Shown: positions 18,351-27,267 of the stretch, piece after piece | Layout: each line of letters starts with the position of its first letter | Position numbering within the stretch: the stretch's first letter is position 1 | Assembly (NCBI RefSeq): GCF_022180385.2 | Contig: NZ_BQME02000001.1 | Location: forward strand, 1,306,975-1,370,974 | Reading direction: 5' to 3' | DNA: 64,000 bases | Source of the DNA: Paenibacillus sp. L3-i20 | Lineage (GTDB): Bacteria > Bacillota > Bacilli > Paenibacillales > Paenibacillaceae | Notes under the pieces: generated by a model | What the model saw: only the letters and a program-made list of their open reading frames with translations | The model's database searches: none | What the model was told of the DNA's origin: nothing | Position numbers and translations under genes: made by a program

Positions 18351-18638
18351 TTACTCTGGTCGATTATTTCTCAAATAAGGCAGTAGCTTCTCAGCAACCT
18401 TACCTGCTTCCACGTGATAAGTGCCTGAGGAAACAGATTCCTTCAATTCATTGATGCGTTCGCTTCGCTCTGCATTGGTTATCTTGCTTGACGTTAGCAT
18501 TTCCTTAGCTGCAGCCGAGATTTGCACCTCGTCCTTTTGGCGAGCCTTTTTAACCTCATCCCCACGGAATTCCGCATGCTTCTGATAAGGGTTAACTCCG
18601 CCGATTCGATTAGTTTCGTTTATCTTCAATTTATCCAC
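18351..18638 (-). CDS. flgM: Anti-sigma-D factor FlgM
   Basis: 95 aa. N-terminal MDKLKINETNRIGGVNPYQK, a disordered middle, and the sigma-binding C-terminal half (QISAAAKEML, ERINELKESVSSGTYHVEAG). FlgM holds sigma-D inactive until the hook is complete. It is preceded by its own sigma-D promoter (18684-18710). Confidence 0.92.
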   Translation of the reverse strand: MDKLKINETNRIGGVNPYQKHAEFRGDEVKKARQKDEVQISAAAKEMLTSSKITNAERSERINELKESVSSGTYHVEAGKVAEKLLPYLRNNRPE

Positions 18639-18657
18639 CTCATTATTTACAGGAACT

Positions 18658-18691
18658 AAAAAAGCCGATTACCTTTACAAGTATTATCGGC
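18658..18691 (-). terminator. Terminator after yvyF, overlapping the flgM promoter
   Basis: AGCCGAT...ATCGGCT stem followed by six T on the minus strand, 34 bp past the yvyF stop. Its 5' arm is the -10 element of the sigma-D promoter. Confidence 0.8.
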
Positions 18692-18710
18692 TCTAGTCAA
18701 ATTTTATTTA
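18684..18710 (-). promoter_or_regulatory. Sigma-D promoter of flgM operon
   Basis: TAAA (18707-18710), 15 nt, GCCGATAA (18684-18691), a near-perfect sigma-D promoter. Transcription would start in the loop of the overlapping terminator hairpin, so the flgM transcript lacks the upstream stem arm and should escape termination. Confidence 0.85.
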
Positions 18711-18724
18711 ATAGTATCGTTAAT

Positions 18725-19144
18725 TTATCTGTCCTTATACTCGGTTAGACCACGGTAAGCAACTTTTTCAGGGTTTAATTTATCAGACTGTTCCGATTTT
18801 TTTGCTTCATTTTCAAACATCTGGGTTTTGTCCTTCAACAATCTCTTGCGACAGCTCTCGCATATATGACTCTCGCGAATAGGGATTCCGCAAGACTCGC
18901 ACGCATAAGACATATTAGGAGCATTGACCATAGAGATACGACCTTCACGAATGAATTTCGTAATCTGCTTAATAGATACACCTGTCTGATCGGAAAGCTC
19001 ACCAATAATAGCACCTTTATATTTTCTCAAATAGTCCGCACAAAGCTGGTACTCATTATCAATCTCCCGTATGCATACAGGGCAAACATCTCTAAAATTT
19101 TTGGCAAATAACTTGCCACAGCGAGGACAATTATCTAAATTCAT
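18725..19144 (-). CDS. yvyF: YvyF-type zinc-finger flagellar-operon protein
   Basis: 139 aa (TIGR03826-like). N-terminal CPRCGKLF...CPVC zinc knuckle, a central HTH-like stretch (ELSDQTGVSIKQITKFIREG) and a second pair CESCGIPI...CESCRKRL. In B. subtilis the orthologue lies between comFC and flgM and is probably regulatory. Exact function is not settled. Confidence 0.9.
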   Translation of the reverse strand: MNLDNCPRCGKLFAKNFRDVCPVCIREIDNEYQLCADYLRKYKGAIIGELSDQTGVSIKQITKFIREGRISMVNAPNMSYACESCGIPIRESHICESCRKRLLKDKTQMFENEAKKSEQSDKLNPEKVAYRGLTEYKDR

Positions 19145-19272
19145 CGCTTCAGGCCCTCCTCGTATCCAATTAAACTATGACTATATACAGTTTAACGGAA
19201 AGCTCAACAATTTTCATTAGTGAAATTGGGTGCTAAGAACAATCTTTCACATTTTATGACTAAAAACTCGCA

Positions 19273-20220
19273 TTAAGATCTAGCCCACGTTAGTACATAT
19301 ACTTCTATTCTTCTAGCAAAATATTGCTGAATTAGTTTGGAGCAAGCCTCAACTGTGCTCCCTGTCGTATAAATATCATCTACTAACAAGATTCGTAGCG
19401 CTCTATCTTTTGGGAGATGCAGATTAGAAGATTGTACGGCATTTTCTCTTAAACGTTCACTCTCTTGAATAAGCTCCTCCATATGTCCTCTATGTAATGA
19501 GAACAACAGTCGTGCATCCCTCAGTCGCTCCGAACGTGTTTTGAAACTCATCTTTTCTGTATGTCGCTCACGCACCAACAACTCATATAGCGGAATTTGA
19601 AGCGCATCAGACACATACTCCGCCAATTGTTCAGCTTGATTAAACCCCCGCTCTTCCGCACGTTCACTGCTAATTGGTACGTATGTAATAGCATCCCAGC
19701 AAGTGTTTTTTCTAGACGGCATAGCTATTCTACTGATCTTTGGGCTCCCCCTCTCCGCAAAAGATTTTCGGTGCGCCGTCTCGTTGTTACTTCGTGCAAG
19801 CACCTCATTCGTTAAACGTTCCAATGCAGGCAATAACATTGCCCCAAGGATGGGCGAAAGTCGCTCGTTACCTCGATATTTGTATAGCGCAAGCCACTCC
19901 CGCATGGCAGCGTTGTAGGTGACCGCACTACGGTTACATATGAAAGGACGCTCCGTTCTTCTCATACAATCCTCACAATGAATGCCCCTTCCGCATTGTG
20001 AACATACGATGCGCCTTAGCCAAGGAATTGCACCATAGCATTCATTGCATAATGAAGCATGTAATCTATTTGTTTCACCGGTAGCGTTCCCACTTCGGCT
20101 TTTTGCTGCAAAAATACCTTTATTACATACCGCGCAATTATCCGATTGGGGTGCCATTAAATCTACAGATCTACTCGCAATTAAGCGCAAACAGTTCATC
20201 CAATCTTTAATAATGTTCAT
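19273..20220 (-). CDS. comFC: ComFC-type phosphoribosyltransferase-domain protein
   Basis: 315 aa. N-terminal zinc-binding cysteines (CNECYGAIP, CSQCGRGIHCEDC), then a PRTase fold with the PRPP motif ILLVDDIYTTGST near residue 280. ComFC is needed for transformation and acts with ComFA on incoming single-stranded DNA. It is longer than the usual 230-240 aa, with an insert at about 150-185. The start overlaps the comFA stop by 4 nt, so normal expression depends on comFA transcription, which the prophage interrupts. No comFB is present. Confidence 0.9.
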   Translation of the reverse strand: MNIIKDWMNCLRLIASRSVDLMAPQSDNCAVCNKGIFAAKSRSGNATGETNRLHASLCNECYGAIPWLRRIVCSQCGRGIHCEDCMRRTERPFICNRSAVTYNAAMREWLALYKYRGNERLSPILGAMLLPALERLTNEVLARSNNETAHRKSFAERGSPKISRIAMPSRKNTCWDAITYVPISSERAEERGFNQAEQLAEYVSDALQIPLYELLVRERHTEKMSFKTRSERLRDARLLFSLHRGHMEELIQESERLRENAVQSSNLHLPKDRALRILLVDDIYTTGSTVEACSKLIQQYFARRIEVYVLTWARS

Positions 20221-20927
20221 GATTGGGGATCTCCTTTATGCAAGCCATCATGCAGGAATCCATTCTTTCTAGCGATGTGATTCATAGCTCGAATATGTCG
20301 TAACGCCCTGATTTGAGATTGATTGCGTTCTTTTGCAAAAAAGTATACTTGTCCATTTGGATCATTAGCCGAACGACCAGCTCGTCCAGCCATTTGTACA
20401 AGGGATGCTTCATCAAATAATCCCCCATCTGCATCCAAAATAAAAACATCACTTTTAGGAATCGTCACACCTCTCTCCAAAATAGTTGTTGTCACCAAAA
20501 TTCGTATATCCCCATTTCGAAAGTCTTTCACCTTCTGTGCACGTTCAGGGTCCTTAGATGATGTTGCTGCTACAGCAGCAAATTGCAGCTTTAATCGCAT
20601 GAGAGCGGCAAGTCGTTCTACTAGTGCAATTCGTTGTACAAAAACAAATATTTGTGCCCCTCGGTTAATTGATTTCCGAAGCGCATCATACAATCCATTT
20701 GGCATCTTATCGGTATCCAGCATCTGCTTTACAGTCACTGTTCGAACTAATTTCGGTACAGGCAATGGATGACGGTGATACCGCACTGGGACACGGGCAT
20801 GGGCTAGCTTTCCCCGCTTCACTGCCACTTGAAGCTCTCGTGGAGGTGTCGCAGACAACAAAATTCTAGACACGCCAAGTTTGCAGCACTTATTTGCAGC
20901 GTAATGGAGCATTGGATCGCCGTGGAA
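20217..20927 (-). pseudogene. comFA: ComFA, 3' half (separated by prophage)
   Basis: About 234 codons in frame from the junction. They hold the second helicase domain: motif III SATPPREL, motif V TTTILERGVT and motif VI QMAGRAGRS. The frame is host sequence up to TTCCA (20923-20927), and a phage-derived TAA lies just upstream. It has no SD-supported start and no visible promoter. Together with 61896-63682 it makes an intact ComFA after excision. Confidence 0.93.
20923..20927. other. attL-side core TGGAA
   Basis: Left junction. Host comFA lies at lower coordinates (codons for GDPMLHYAAN), phage at higher ones. Reading the minus strand gives FPFHGDP across the joint. Confidence 0.8.
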
Positions 20928-20965
20928 AGGAAACCCATTCCTTTATTTATGTACCCTATAAACAA

Positions 20966-20994
20966 AATTCCCACCTAAATCTAGGCAGGAATTC
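20966..20994 (-). terminator. Terminator at left prophage end
   Basis: Imperfect hairpin AATTCC-tg-CCTA...TAGG-tg-GGAATT with TTTTG after it on the minus strand. It would stop lysis-operon transcripts before they enter the comFA 3' half and comFC. Confidence 0.6.
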
Positions 20995-21045
20995 TTTCGT
21001 TAACTACTTATTAAATTGCGACAGTGGCTTATTTTTCATAAATCT

Positions 21046-21255
21046 CTAATCCATTATTGAATATTGGCACTCAGTGTCCAATACTACTCTACCATCATCT
21101 AGCATGATTATTGTTATTCCTGGTTCTTCATGATCGTTTCGAATCATACGACCCATTATCTTACTTTCTATATCACGATTAAAAGTTACTTCTACCCGGA
21201 GTAAGTCCCCTTGCTTTGGAAAACGGAAAAAGTCTATGTTTTGATGTGCTCCCAT
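21046..21255 (-). CDS. Hypothetical phage protein, last gene before the left junction
   Basis: 69 aa from the ATG at 21255 (SD GGGGTGAA; the upstream in-frame ATG lacks one). Beta-rich with RVEVTFNRDI and ITIIMLDDGRVVLD. No family recognised. It follows the small HTH gene and precedes the end terminator. Confidence 0.5.
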   Translation of the reverse strand: MGAHQNIDFFRFPKQGDLLRVEVTFNRDIESKIMGRMIRNDHEEPGITIIMLDDGRVVLDTECQYSIMD

Positions 21256-21407
21256 TATATTCACCCCTTATTTTTGTTTGTCATGTTTTAACCTTAATCA
21301 TAAATTACCATGCTGACTTTTTCTTATTGAATCCATTGAATTATTTGCAAGCAATCGAAGGAAATATCTTTCTTAAGTCATCCATACTTTTTATTGTCAT
21401 TTCATTT

Positions 21408-21584
21408 TCATAATGCCCCATTTTTATCCACCCTCTTCTTGTCCGGCTTCAGCTGCTGCTTATCAATCAACCACCGACCGCTAACCTTATCAGCCTTGGC
21501 ATGTCCTGAGTCACACCAACGCTTAACTGTTGCACGGGACACGTTCCATACTTTCGTCGCTTCTCCTACTCCCATGTAATCCAT
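21408..21584 (-). CDS. Small excisionase/MerR-type HTH protein
   Basis: 58 aa with SD AGAGGTG. MGVGEATKVWNVSRATVKRW followed by C-DSGHAKADKVSGRWLID is the winged-helix pattern of excisionase-type DNA-binding proteins (helix, recognition helix, then a Gly-Arg-Trp wing). It lies between lysis genes and the left end. It could be a recombination directionality factor or a late regulator. Confidence 0.7.
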   Translation of the reverse strand: MDYMGVGEATKVWNVSRATVKRWCDSGHAKADKVSGRWLIDKQQLKPDKKRVDKNGAL

Positions 21585-21663
21585 GGTATCACCTCTTTCT
21601 AGATTATAACATATAGTGAGCCATTTGGCTCGTAATGGTTAAAATAAAAAGGGGCAATCGCCC

Positions 21664-22428
21664 CTACTTCAAGAATCCCAATCTCCGAAACTCAGGTTCA
21701 AGTTTTAGTAACTGCCCTAAAGCCCATTTCATATCACCGGGTGATGCTGCTGTCCCATTATGGTTTTTACCTAGGCTCAACTTTTGAAGATATAATATGT
21801 AGTTTGCCATCCGATAAGCTATCTCTTCTTGCTTGTTTGGTGATTTTATCTGCTCAATTTCCTTTTCTAGCGATAAAACTCCCTCTCTTACTTGGTCCAT
21901 GTCGTATCCGGGACAATCCGTTGGCTGAATTTGATTATGTCCTTTAATGTACTGGTCTTTTGGGAGATAGTTTTTCATTGAAATGATGGCAGCGTATAGT
22001 GCCTTGCGATCTTCAGGTGTTAACTGATCATAATTTTTATAATCACCTGAGACGCAAATATTGACCGTATATCCGTTATTGCCAGCAACTCCGTACTCTC
22101 TAGGTTCGACATCGTTGCACCAGTATATGATTCCGTTTCGAATCCATAGATCATAGGGAAACCCTGCATCTCCTTTGGGGTGATTTTTTTTGGATCTTAT
22201 GTGATCTGTTGCGATTCGTGATGCAAGCTCAACATCTCCATATTTTATTGTCTTATATTTAGGTAGGGCATCGTGATGACAGACAATCGTGTTAAGTGCG
22301 TTAATATCACGGATTCCGGCAAGCTGCGACCATGTATAGTTCGGATTTACTGGTAGCTGGCTTCGGATATCAATGAATTGTACGTCAGTGAAACTAGACT
22401 CTATTTTCAATTGGAGTTGTGAAGTCAT
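21664..22428 (-). CDS. N-acetylmuramoyl-L-alanine amidase (endolysin)
   Basis: 254 aa, Amidase_2 (PGRP-like) fold. Zinc ligands are visible in TIVCHHDA (His51/52) and in KGHNQIQPTDCPGYD (His and Cys), with the YWCNDVEPREYGVAGNN segment between. It cleaves the MurNAc-L-Ala bond. The C-terminal 70 residues are a helical cell-wall-binding or hypothetical segment. SD AAAGGAGG; the start overlaps the holin 3' end. Confidence 0.9.
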   Translation of the reverse strand: MTSQLQLKIESSFTDVQFIDIRSQLPVNPNYTWSQLAGIRDINALNTIVCHHDALPKYKTIKYGDVELASRIATDHIRSKKNHPKGDAGFPYDLWIRNGIIYWCNDVEPREYGVAGNNGYTVNICVSGDYKNYDQLTPEDRKALYAAIISMKNYLPKDQYIKGHNQIQPTDCPGYDMDQVREGVLSLEKEIEQIKSPNKQEEIAYRMANYILYLQKLSLGKNHNGTAASPGDMKWALGQLLKLEPEFRRLGFLK

Positions 22429-22615
22429 CGTTTTCCTCCTTTAGTTTATCTTTTTTAGGCTTCATAAATAGTCCCAAGAAAAAAATGATGTATAAAATCA
22501 CATCTGCAGCAACGTTGATCCACTCTTCCGAAATTTCATATCCAAATGATTGCTTAATGAAAAGGGCAATAGCAGATAGTAACGGTATGAGAATGGCCTT
22601 GTTAATCGTTGACAT
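22394..22615 (-). CDS. Phage holin
   Basis: 73 aa from the ATG at 22615, chosen because GGAGG lies 8 nt upstream. Two hydrophobic segments (INKAILIPLLSAIALFI and VAADVILYIIFFLGLFM) separated by an acidic turn, then a charged tail with KPKKDKLKEEN: a class II holin profile. It permeabilises the membrane for the amidase encoded next. Confidence 0.8.
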   Translation of the reverse strand: MSTINKAILIPLLSAIALFIKQSFGYEISEEWINVAADVILYIIFFLGLFMKPKKDKLKEENDDFTTPIENRV

Positions 22616-22981
22616 GTGTAGTAACCTCCTTAATAGTGTGGGTTTCCCTGCAAACTGGACATAAGAATGTGTTGTTGATTGCGATCCCAATAAGTGCCTT
22701 CGCTTGTCCACTGAGTCCTTTTGTTTTTCCTTCCCAATAGGTGCATCCCATTCTAATCTCATCCTCTCCATAATGAGTTTTTGATTGTGTATGATTGTTT
22801 GCTGATTGGTTACATATGTTGCATTAACTTCCTCGTCCTGAAATAGATAGGGTAAGTATTTCTTCATCCTCCGCTTGAACATCTTCGTCCGTAAGAGGGC
22901 GAATAAAGCCATCCCGAAAGCCGTTGGAGTCGCACCATACCTCCACAATGCATCTGCTGTTGTGATGATCCAGTCCCACAT
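22394..22981 (-). CDS. Longer open frame continuous with the holin (membrane-anchored lysis-region protein)
   Basis: The same frame is open upstream to ATG 22981 (SD AGGGG). It gives a convincing N-terminal segment (ATPTAFGMALFALL, then RRMKKYLPYLFQDEE and a helical linker), but after about residue 75 the composition degrades, and a different frame (22602-22751) looks protein-like. Either a 195-aa fusion is made, or an upstream gene has lost its own stop or frame. Both readings are recorded. Confidence 0.35.
   Translation of the reverse strand: MWDWIITTADALWRYGATPTAFGMALFALLRTKMFKRRMKKYLPYLFQDEEVNATYVTNQQTIIHNQKLIMERMRLEWDAPIGKEKQKDSVDKRRHLLGSQSTTHSYVQFAGKPTLLRRLLHMSTINKAILIPLLSAIALFIKQSFGYEISEEWINVAADVILYIIFFLGLFMKPKKDKLKEENDDFTTPIENRV
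22602..22751 (-). CDS. Small Cys-rich protein in the alternative frame
   Basis: 49 aa, MGCTYWEGKTKG...FLCPVCRETHTIKEVTT. Four Cys including CPVC suggest a zinc knuckle. The stop overlaps the holin start, as in other coupled pairs of this phage. The SD is weak. It could also be the true C-terminal part of the upstream lysis gene if a frameshift is present. Confidence 0.4.
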   Translation of the reverse strand: MGCTYWEGKTKGLSGQAKALIGIAINNTFLCPVCRETHTIKEVTTHVND

Positions 22982-23102
22982 GTTCATTTCCCCTGATTAG
23001 CAGTTTATCTGCTGCTTCCTTGCCAAATAAAAGAGCGACAGCACGTAATGTGCAATCGCTCACTGTGGATTTATCGTGTTCAGATTCGTGGAACTCAATC
23101 AT
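22824..23102 (-). CDS. Hypothetical protein at start of lysis cassette
   Basis: 92 aa from the ATG at 23102 (GGAG 9 nt upstream). Acidic, with SDCTLRAVALLFGKEAADKL. It overlaps the next membrane-type frame by about 160 bp, so one of the two may be spurious. No family recognised. Confidence 0.4.
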   Translation of the reverse strand: MIEFHESEHDKSTVSDCTLRAVALLFGKEAADKLLIRGNEHVGLDHHNSRCIVEVWCDSNGFRDGFIRPLTDEDVQAEDEEILTLSISGRGS

Positions 23103-23121
23103 AAGCATCAGCTCCAATAGA

Positions 23122-23152
23122 AAGAGCCGAAGGTTCATTCCCTCGGCTCAAT
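23122..23152 (-). terminator. Terminator after the virion gene operon
   Basis: GAGCCGAGG...CCTTCGGCTC hairpin followed by TTTCTATT on the minus strand, 45 bp past the 1352-aa gene. It separates morphogenesis from lysis genes. Confidence 0.75.
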
Positions 23153-23196
23153 TTGATTATATTAAATATATCATTAATTGTAAATATGTCATTTTG

Positions 23197-26100
23197 TTAC
23201 CTACTCTTCATAGGAACACCAGCATCACGCAACTTTGAATTCACATCGACATAAATCTCGTTTATTTGTGTTTGAATCTCTCTAATTTTCTGGACCTTAT
23301 CTTTTGCTGATAGACTACGATCTCTGTTAATTTCTCTCTTCTCTGCATTAAGGTCAGATAATCGTTTTGCTGGTGCTCCTTTTGCAGTAGAATTAGCGAG
23401 TTTGTAATTATCCTCACTGTACCAAGATGGCAATTCTTCTCCCATTGAATTGTCAGCTCTCGCTTTTAACAAAGCATCTTTTGCTTTGTAATAATCGTCA
23501 GCTAATGTATTCGTGAAAGTTGGATCAACGATAAAGTTCTTCAATAAAGTATTTCTTGTCGTTCCTCCACCAACATCGGAAGTAAGAGGTAACAACAACC
23601 TTGCAGGATCTCCGCCGTATGCCCTTAACAAATAATCTACTTTCATTGGTGAGAAATTCAGCACTTTACCTATCTGTTTCGCTACAGAACTGGTTCGCTC
23701 ATCATACTGAAGTTTAGAAGAATTATTTTTCAATCTTTGTGGTACAATTGGTGATCCCGAAAAGCTTTGATTAGATATTGTCGCAACTGCTGGACCTGCA
23801 ACGCTGGCATTTGCTAACCCAGTAAGGCTTTTCTCAATCCCTCCACCCTGAGTTGCGCCTTGCATTAATCCTGAGACCAATGGAGGCGTAAAGGCATTAA
23901 CTACTGCATCTAGAGTACCTTTATAGGCATCCGGATCATTATGGACAACATCATTTAGTACATCTGTTATGAAGGATCCAAATGCAAGATACTCAGGCGG
24001 CATGAACTGCTTATTGAATGTTCCGTCCTTATTCTTGCTTATGATGATATTGCGGTATCTTTCTCTTGCAGGAAGCTTCTGATAATCTGCATCCTCATTG
24101 AACATTGCATATTCATATAATTTTGGTGCTATTACTAGAGTTGATAGTCCTGCAATCGTTTTGACTGGATTCTTATAAAACGCCTTAGTTAAACGGTACA
24201 TGCCTTGTACAGCTGCATTTGAGTAAGGGGCAAAAGCCTCTGTTTCTCTTGAGTATGATCCCTTACGTGAAAAGTTAACCGTCGATTCCCGTGCTGCATT
24301 AATTGCATTCCGAACGTTCTCAGGTGTTCTCTCCTTACCTTTAATAGCACGATTGAACGCCGCCATACGGTTAATATTTTCCGACATATCAGCAGCTTTT
24401 TCTAGTGCTTTAAACGGAGACTTAACAGCTAATAAAGCTCCTTTCGCTATGCCTCTTGTTGATAGTGGAGCTTCCCTTCTCAAGTCCATCACAGAAGTAT
24501 TTAATCGTCTGTCACCTCGCAATAGAGCTGAGTACTCGCCGCCCGAACGTTTAAAATCTTCCGCAAGATTTTTCAATCCTGGTATCCTCAATACCTCAGC
24601 AATGGAGCTTATTGCTGCATGAGGCAAATCCACGGCCATATGTTTAAATGCGTTTGGCGATTGTATTGCTGCTTGCACGGTATCCGCAGTAAGGGACTTG
24701 ATTGCAAACATTGGAGCTAGCAAACCCGTCGCCCCCCTTTTGGTGGCATCAGATAAAAATTGCATCGTTTTAAGTGCAATTCCTGATTGCTCATTACCAA
24801 GTCCTAGTAGGGCTTTTACAGCCTCAGGGTCTTCCACTTTAACATAGACGGGATTTCCGTTTACCATGGCTCTAACAATGTTTTGATCACCTGAGGCATT
24901 CTTTGCAAACAGCGACCTAAAGTCATTGTCTAGCAGTTCCAAGAATTCCTCTGAACCGCCTTCACGGAGGGCATCATCTAAACTCCTATAGCTTGTAGAT
25001 GGTTTCTTAACAAGTTGGGCAATATCTTTCATACCTTGTGGATCAGCCTGAATAGCAGATACAATCTCCTGCATTGTACGATTTCTAAGTTCAGCATTTT
25101 TCCATGCGTAAGACTGTTCAATAGCTGATCGGATTGGTGAAATTATCTTGCGAGTAGATCCTGTTGGACTAACAGATTTGATAGGAGCGCTTTGACCTGA
25201 GAATGAAGCACCACCACCCCACTTAGGTTGCGCAAACTTTTCAGCAGTTGAAAACTGTCTTCGCATCGATGCATAATTAGGATTCTGTTCCCTCATCGCA
25301 TCTCTAGCCACTTTACTTATCAAGCCCTCTTTTACTGCATTGTCTAGGATGTTTGTATTGAACCCATCCCAATCTCCTCCCACTCGTTTAAGCTCAGGAT
25401 ACCTAGATTCAAGCGTCTTAATAGCTTGTCTAGCCTTGTCAGGTGTCATCTTAAGAGCATCGTCATATACCCGTTCACCACGTTCCATACGTGTTATAGC
25501 ATGTCTGAGAACAAGGTAATCGTCTACCTTATTACCAAGTCCACGAGTATTTTTCATGATATCATTTAGGCTTGATCCAATGACATTCCCTTGATTGTCT
25601 ACAAACTTATCTCTAATGAGTGTATTTGCAAGATTATTTGCTCTAGATGCGTCCATTGCTGTGTCATAGGTCTGACGATTGATCGTTTTAAGCGGTGAAA
25701 GATAATCCACATTGTTTTGATAAACAGCTCTAGCAGCTTGTTTCGTCTGATCTACTGTACCTTTAACACTGTTAATCAATGGATTATTCACGATTTGCTG
25801 TTCCGTTGAAACCATTTTATTACTTTTTCTTGATCCAATTGGCGTGATGCCCACTGATTGATCACCAAACAATGAATTAAGCCAATTCTTACGTATGATT
25901 TCACCCTGAGAAGTATCTAGTGGTTCCCCGGGACGAATAGCAACTTTCACATTTTGTGGAGCTTCGATTGCACCAGAAATGCCACCCATACGTAACCGTT
26001 CTGTAGTCTGTTTGAACGTTGGTGCGGTTTGGTTCAATAGTGAATCAAGATCTTGTCCTTGATCATTCGCTACTCGCCTCGCCATGTCAGGAACATTCAT

Positions 26101-27255
26101 GCTTCGTTGTACCTCTGTGGCTAGCTGACGCATATCCTCATAAGGTAATCGATTAACATCGTTTAGTGATACATCTCCAAGGTGAGGTTGAAGCCATTTT
26201 GCCAACTCTCTTGGATTCTCTAGAGGTGGTGTCATTCGTTCGTTAACTACAGGCTTAATATCTCCCATCATTTTACTTAAACGTTCAGTGTTGTTCTGCA
26301 CTCGTAGTCGTTCAGTAGGGACACTTCTATTCGCTGTTTCAATTGCATTTGCTGTATTCAATTTTCTACCTACAACGTCCTGTGCAACACCTCTGGTCAT
26401 TTGTAGTCCTTTGCCAATACCATCAACGATACCAGCCCCAGCGCCACCAAGAGCCCCGCTAATGCCAACATCAAGTACTCTTTCGCCTAGAGACTGATTA
26501 TTTCTCCCTGTTAAATGTTCACCAGTTTCAATACCAACTCCCAAACCAGCACCAGCCAATGCCCCTCGTCCAATATTGCTTACAAGTGATGCTCCTGCTT
26601 TTATTTTCCCAGCTGGGAGAACGATTTGACCAGCTATTTGTCCTGCTTTACCAGGACCACTCTGCGTGATTCTCTCTGCAACTTCTGGATTGCCCAACAT
26701 GCGCTCAACATACGAAGTTAACCCCAATGTTGCTGCATCCCCTGCTCCTCCAATAAAAGCTCCTACAGGGTTATTGGCTTGTGCTTCTTGTACATTTGAT
26801 CTGTAGTTCATTACATCTTTACCAATTCGTAAACCCACCGTGTCATTACTTTTAGGCTTAGGAAATAAGTCACTTAGCGGCTTAGTCCACTCTCTTCCTT
26901 TCTCCTGAATCTTATTAGATAACTTTGTGATAGGAGAGTTAAGAGCATCTTGTTGTCTTTTATCTGCCTCAACATTATTGAATAATGGAGACTTTAGTAC
27001 TTCATCTGGTCTCGGAAGTCTTGTAGGTGACGATTCAGATGATATCTGTGTACGATTTTGTGGTGGTGCAGGCTTAGTCTTCAGCTGGTTTTTAATATTT
27101 TCTTGCACCTTGAATGGATTGAGAAGCTCGGGAACGCTACGCATCTGAGACGCATAACGCTCACCTTCTTTTGTTTGATTTTCTCTAATATCGGAAAGAC
27201 GAACGAGTCCGCTTTTCTTTTCTTCTTTATTCAAGTCTTTCAAGCGCACTACCAT
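23197..27255 (-). CDS. Large internal virion/ejection-type protein
   Basis: 1352 aa. N-terminal 130 residues are basic and low-complexity. Then a Gly/Ala-rich, membrane-active-looking stretch (residues about 160-290, e.g. GALAGAGLGVGIETGEHLTG), a long helical body, and a C-terminal region resembling the large polyvalent protein domain LPD38 (PEYLAFGSFITDVLNDVVHN, TPPLVSGLMQGATQ). Short-tailed phages use such proteins to carry DNA across the envelope. Downstream of the 468-aa companion. The domain call is by eye and moderate. Confidence 0.7.
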   Translation of the reverse strand: MVVRLKDLNKEEKKSGLVRLSDIRENQTKEGERYASQMRSVPELLNPFKVQENIKNQLKTKPAPPQNRTQISSESSPTRLPRPDEVLKSPLFNNVEADKRQQDALNSPITKLSNKIQEKGREWTKPLSDLFPKPKSNDTVGLRIGKDVMNYRSNVQEAQANNPVGAFIGGAGDAATLGLTSYVERMLGNPEVAERITQSGPGKAGQIAGQIVLPAGKIKAGASLVSNIGRGALAGAGLGVGIETGEHLTGRNNQSLGERVLDVGISGALGGAGAGIVDGIGKGLQMTRGVAQDVVGRKLNTANAIETANRSVPTERLRVQNNTERLSKMMGDIKPVVNERMTPPLENPRELAKWLQPHLGDVSLNDVNRLPYEDMRQLATEVQRSMNVPDMARRVANDQGQDLDSLLNQTAPTFKQTTERLRMGGISGAIEAPQNVKVAIRPGEPLDTSQGEIIRKNWLNSLFGDQSVGITPIGSRKSNKMVSTEQQIVNNPLINSVKGTVDQTKQAARAVYQNNVDYLSPLKTINRQTYDTAMDASRANNLANTLIRDKFVDNQGNVIGSSLNDIMKNTRGLGNKVDDYLVLRHAITRMERGERVYDDALKMTPDKARQAIKTLESRYPELKRVGGDWDGFNTNILDNAVKEGLISKVARDAMREQNPNYASMRRQFSTAEKFAQPKWGGGASFSGQSAPIKSVSPTGSTRKIISPIRSAIEQSYAWKNAELRNRTMQEIVSAIQADPQGMKDIAQLVKKPSTSYRSLDDALREGGSEEFLELLDNDFRSLFAKNASGDQNIVRAMVNGNPVYVKVEDPEAVKALLGLGNEQSGIALKTMQFLSDATKRGATGLLAPMFAIKSLTADTVQAAIQSPNAFKHMAVDLPHAAISSIAEVLRIPGLKNLAEDFKRSGGEYSALLRGDRRLNTSVMDLRREAPLSTRGIAKGALLAVKSPFKALEKAADMSENINRMAAFNRAIKGKERTPENVRNAINAARESTVNFSRKGSYSRETEAFAPYSNAAVQGMYRLTKAFYKNPVKTIAGLSTLVIAPKLYEYAMFNEDADYQKLPARERYRNIIISKNKDGTFNKQFMPPEYLAFGSFITDVLNDVVHNDPDAYKGTLDAVVNAFTPPLVSGLMQGATQGGGIEKSLTGLANASVAGPAVATISNQSFSGSPIVPQRLKNNSSKLQYDERTSSVAKQIGKVLNFSPMKVDYLLRAYGGDPARLLLPLTSDVGGGTTRNTLLKNFIVDPTFTNTLADDYYKAKDALLKARADNSMGEELPSWYSEDNYKLANSTAKGAPAKRLSDLNAEKREINRDRSLSAKDKVQKIREIQTQINEIYVDVNSKLRDAGVPMKSR

Positions 27256-27267
27256 TTTCGTCCCCCC

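Noticed and set aside
21310..21407. 19-codon frame MTIKSMDDLRKIFPSIACK
   Set aside because: Too short and without a convincing SD; could be a chance frame between two small genes.
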